Shown piece after piece: positions 7,950-8,693 of a DNA stretch of 8,693 nt. Origin of the DNA: Flavobacterium psychrophilum (GTDB lineage Bacteria; Bacteroidota; Bacteroidia; Flavobacteriales; Flavobacteriaceae). The notes beneath the pieces are model-generated. The model had not been told where the DNA came from. It worked only from the letters and a program-made list of their open reading frames with translations, and searched no databases. The position numbers and the translations under genes were made by a program. Location of the stretch: contig CAMDGJ010000123.1 of NCBI GenBank assembly GCA_945897545.1, forward strand, positions 1-8,693, read 5' to 3'. The first letter of the stretch is position 1. Every line of letters starts with the position of its first letter.

Positions 7950-8693
7950 TTATCTGTTGCTGGCACTTCGTTTGTCATACTTTATATCACTCAACACCCC
8001 AGATTTGATTCCAATAAAGAAATTCCAATTGGCTTGGTTTCCAAATGGTTGCCAATTGAAATCCATTCTCCAGCTCAACAAATCTCTTTCAAAACGAAGT
8101 TGAGTAAATGTAACGCCCTTTTGGACAAAATCATATCCAGTTGATACTCCCGCTTTCCATTTAGGGGTTAAATCAGCATTGGCAGATATCATTAAAGAAT
8201 TTCCTGTAATTTCACTTTCTCTATTGCTATTTCCGTAGGTTAAGGAATAAGCAAAGGTCATATCCCAAGGTAATGTTGAGCTAAAAAACTCGGAGATTTT
8301 ATCTTCTCCTTCTTCTTCATCATCAAATTGGCTCCTGCCTCTTATATTATCAACCGTGTTTTTACCAAACAAATCATCGTCTCTACCGCCATTTCTTTGG
8401 ATTTGCTCATTTTTCTTTTTATTGTCATCTGCGTCATTTTTACTCGAAATTGAATAATTTAAAGTCATGTTAGCACTGGTCATTCGAAACAAGCTCCCGC
8501 CATTGTTAATATTGTAGACATTGATACGATTCCCAGCATTGTCAATAGCATATGGGTCTATAGTGGTACCGAAATTCACATTCATTTTATCCTCAAAAAG
8601 CGTCGTTCCACCCGACACTCTAACTGGAGCCCAAGCCAGCGTAGTTTTTCCATCGGCATTGATGTCATAACTGGTTGATAAATTTAAGTTATT
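7950..8693 (-). CDS. lptD: LptD-like outer-membrane (LPS assembly) protein, C-terminal part (5' end outside window)
   Basis: The - strand frame stays open to the right edge, giving 247 visible residues. GTG at 8618 is an internal valine codon, since family-like sequence (AWAPVRVSGGT) continues upstream of it. The sequence is typical of an outer-membrane beta-barrel: alternating strands such as LTPKWKAGVSTGYDF and TQLRFERDLLSWRMDFNW, ending in NWNFFIGIKSGVLSDIKY. It resembles the C-terminus of the large Bacteroidota protein annotated as putative LPS assembly protein LptD, which inserts lipopolysaccharide into the outer leaflet. A long hydrophilic loop, rich in Asp, Glu, Lys and Asn (about bases 8290-8450), interrupts the strands and is probably exposed. 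The final residues (KRSASNR) are basic, not the terminal aromatic typical of proteobacterial barrels. It precedes ridA by 27 bases. Assignment is by remembered family resemblance; another barrel protein is possible. Confidence 0.75.
   Translation of the reverse strand, partial: NNLNLSTSYDINADGKTTLAWAPVRVSGGTTLFEDKMNVNFGTTIDPYAIDNAGNRINVYNINNGGSLFRMTSANMTLNYSISSKNDADDNKKKNEQIQRNGGRDDDLFGKNTVDNIRGRSQFDDEEEGEDKISEFFSSTLPWDMTFAYSLTYGNSNRESEITGNSLMISANADLTPKWKAGVSTGYDFVQKGVTFTQLRFERDLLSWRMDFNWQPFGNQANWNFFIGIKSGVLSDIKYDKRSASNR

Noticed and set aside
8616..8618. GTG at 8618 as the start of the LptD-like gene
   Set aside because: The frame stays open to the window edge and carries family-like sequence (AWAPVRV) upstream; the protein would also be far too short for an outer-membrane barrel of this family.

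Overview
The window looks like the chromosome of a Flavobacterium-type member of the Bacteroidota. The DNA is AT-rich, no start codon has a convincing Shine-Dalgarno sequence, and the TamB, RidA and LptD-like proteins read like flavobacterial versions. This is recognition from memory, not a database search.

Layout. Bases 1-3627 hold the 3' part of a large tamB-like gene, open at the left edge. Bases 3628-4055 are a 428-base non-coding stretch. It contains a weak terminator-like hairpin, a compact inverted-repeat element of about 150 bp that resembles a dispersed genomic repeat, and a possible promoter for the next gene. A glycolysis block follows on the + strand: pfkA (6-phosphofructokinase), then a gapA-type GAPDH gene split by one in-frame TAA, then a clear terminator. 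After a leader made of four exact 7-bp tandem repeats comes an N-acetylglucosamine-kinase-like ASKHA sugar kinase. A near-perfect terminator and mgsA (methylglyoxal synthase) follow. On the - strand, ridA converges on mgsA with an 11-base tail-to-tail overlap. Upstream of ridA on that strand is the 3' end of an lptD-like outer-membrane gene, cut by the right edge.

How the genes work together. PfkA commits carbon to triose phosphates. GAPDH carries them down lower glycolysis, and MgsA diverts dihydroxyacetone phosphate to methylglyoxal when triose phosphates pile up. The sugar kinase probably feeds amino sugars into the same pool. Two outer-membrane biogenesis genes (tamB and lptD) flank this metabolic block. 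RidA is a general detoxifier of reactive enamine/imine intermediates and probably shares a transcript with lptD.

The most notable observation is the gapA nonsense codon at 5898-5900. The two halves are in the same frame and together give a full-length GAPDH of about 334 residues with all catalytic residues, so one base change explains the break. I saw no CRISPR array, tRNA, rRNA, phage or complete insertion sequence, and no convincing new multi-gene system.
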